Below are positions 63,440 through 64,000 of a stretch of 64,000 nucleotides of DNA, piece after piece. Position 1 is the first letter of the stretch. Each line of letters begins with the position of its first letter. Source of the stretch: Pseudomonas congelans (GTDB taxonomy: Bacteria > Pseudomonadota > Gammaproteobacteria > Pseudomonadales > Pseudomonadaceae); assembly GCF_900103225.1 (NCBI RefSeq), contig NZ_FNJH01000006.1, positions 1 through 64,000 of the forward strand. The letters are read 5' to 3'. The notes under the pieces were generated by a model. The model was given only the letters and a program-made list of their open reading frames with translations, made no database searches and was not told the DNA's origin. Made by a program: the position numbers and the translations under genes.

Positions 63440-63758
63440 GAGTTCAGCTCACCCGTGAAAGAATACGAGCCTGGCGTGTTGGCGAAGAGCTCGTTTCAAC
63501 TGGAGCTGATATTAATACTCGTTGTGTGTATTAATTATGACCGCCGTCGTGTGATCCTGATTTTCTGTGGTTAAAGTGAACCCGGCTTGCCACGCGATTG
63601 TTGGTAAATTTCATTAGGCAAGGCATCGGCTGCAATGCTATCTGTCCAGACTTGCCAGGTTCGTCATTACACGAAAACGTATCGCCGCGCAGGCTGGGCA
63701 ACAGGGCGTCACCCTCTTGATCCGCGGTTCACACCTTGGACACAAACGGGAGAACTCG
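63440..63758. other. Divergent regulatory region between tonB and the FAA-hydrolase gene
   Basis: This 319-base region has no gene. It contains the shared 33-bp element at 63510-63542 and no clear Fur box. The plus-strand promoter for the next gene was not identified; a GGGAG ribosome site lies at 63748-63752. Confidence 0.6.
63510..63542 (-). promoter_or_regulatory. Shared promoter/operator element of the tonB operon
   Basis: Read on the minus strand it runs GGTCATAATTA, then ATACACACAAC, then a TATTAA -10-like hexamer (63517-63512), about 70 bases before the tonB ATG. It matches the ugp-like element at 26 of 33 bases. It also forms a perfect inverted repeat ATTAATAC-N9-GTATTAAT (63511-63535), so a dimeric regulator could bind. 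The classic Fur box is not seen here. Confidence 0.62.
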
Positions 63759-64000
63759 ATGAAATTGCTACGTTATGGTGAGAAGGGTCTGGAAAAGCCG
63801 GGCCTGCTTGATGCTGCCAACCAGATCCGTGACCTGTCTGCACACGTCAAGGATATCGCGGGCGATGTGCTGAGCCCTGCAGGCCTTGCAAGCCTGGCTG
63901 CGCTGGATCCCGAGAGCCTGCCTGTGGTTCCGGGCCAACCACGCATCGGGGCGTGTGTCGGGCAGGTCGGCAAATTCGTCTGCATCGGCCTGAACTACGC
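63759..64000 (+). CDS. Fumarylacetoacetate-hydrolase-family protein (partial)
   Basis: This frame starts at ATG 63759 and runs off the window end, showing 80 codons. The translation MKLLRYGEKGLEKPGLLDA and the PRIGACVGQVGKFVCIGLNY segment match the N-terminal part of the FAA hydrolase family, which includes ureidoglycolate lyase and sugar-acid dehydratase or hydrolase relatives. The catalytic part is outside the window, so the substrate is not known. It is divergent from the tonB operon. Confidence 0.78.
   Translation, partial: MKLLRYGEKGLEKPGLLDAANQIRDLSAHVKDIAGDVLSPAGLASLAALDPESLPVVPGQPRIGACVGQVGKFVCIGLNY

Overview
The window is a chromosomal segment of a fluorescent pseudomonad, most likely the Pseudomonas syringae group. 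I base this on the gene order birA-coaX-SPOR-tRNAs-secE-nusG-rpl-rpoBC-str/S10/spc/alpha-katA-ftnA-uvrA-MFS-ssb, which matches P. aeruginosa from memory, on the 23S-5S spacer and 5S sequence, on a Pseudomonas REP element, and on a single tuf gene where P. aeruginosa has two.

Layout. 1-266: end of an rRNA operon (spacer, 5S, terminator). 369-2503: birA, coaX and a SPOR-domain protein. 2487-3171: tRNA-Tyr, tRNA-Gly and tRNA-Thr, a terminator, then tRNA-Trp. 3218-33458: a transcription and translation block (secE nusG, rplKAJL-rpoBC, rpsLG-fusA-tuf, then the S10, spc and alpha operons through rplQ), with recognisable sigma70 promoters and terminators, including two internal hairpin-plus-promoter junctions before rpsH and rpsM. 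33626-40722: oxidative-stress, iron and DNA-maintenance genes (katA, ftnA, uvrA, a YajR-like MFS transporter, ssb).

40852-48964: an accessory metabolic locus. Seven minus-strand genes that overlap by 1-4 bases, except for a 6-base gap before the phosphodiesterase gene, encode a UgpB/A/E/C-type glycerophosphodiester ABC importer, a glycerophosphodiester phosphodiesterase, an inositol-monophosphatase-family phosphatase and a Tat-exported GH10 glycanase. A divergent ROK-family regulator sits next to them. 49038-56145: a looser and partly AT-richer stretch with a serine hydrolase, a PhnD-like periplasmic protein paired with a membrane GGDEF-EAL protein, a nucleotidyltransferase-fold protein, a membrane protein and a cupin. 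56625-58923: two convergent lipoproteins, a secreted protein built of six 21-residue cysteine repeats, and a small HTH protein. 59152-63439: tonB-exbB-exbD and a TonB-dependent receptor, followed on the plus strand by the start of an FAA-hydrolase-family gene cut by the window end.

The most interesting signal is a 33-bp element, identical at 26 positions, in front of both the ugp-like operon (47695-47727) and the tonB operon (63510-63542). It has the same orientation and a matching -10-like hexamer in both places. It suggests that an outer-membrane receptor with its own TonB/ExbBD motor and an inner-membrane phosphodiester importer 16 kb away belong to one uptake regulon. The substrate is not proven; glycerophosphodiesters such as glycerophosphoinositol, or a plant glycan, are the two readings I can defend. 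All functions are inferred from sequence without database searches.
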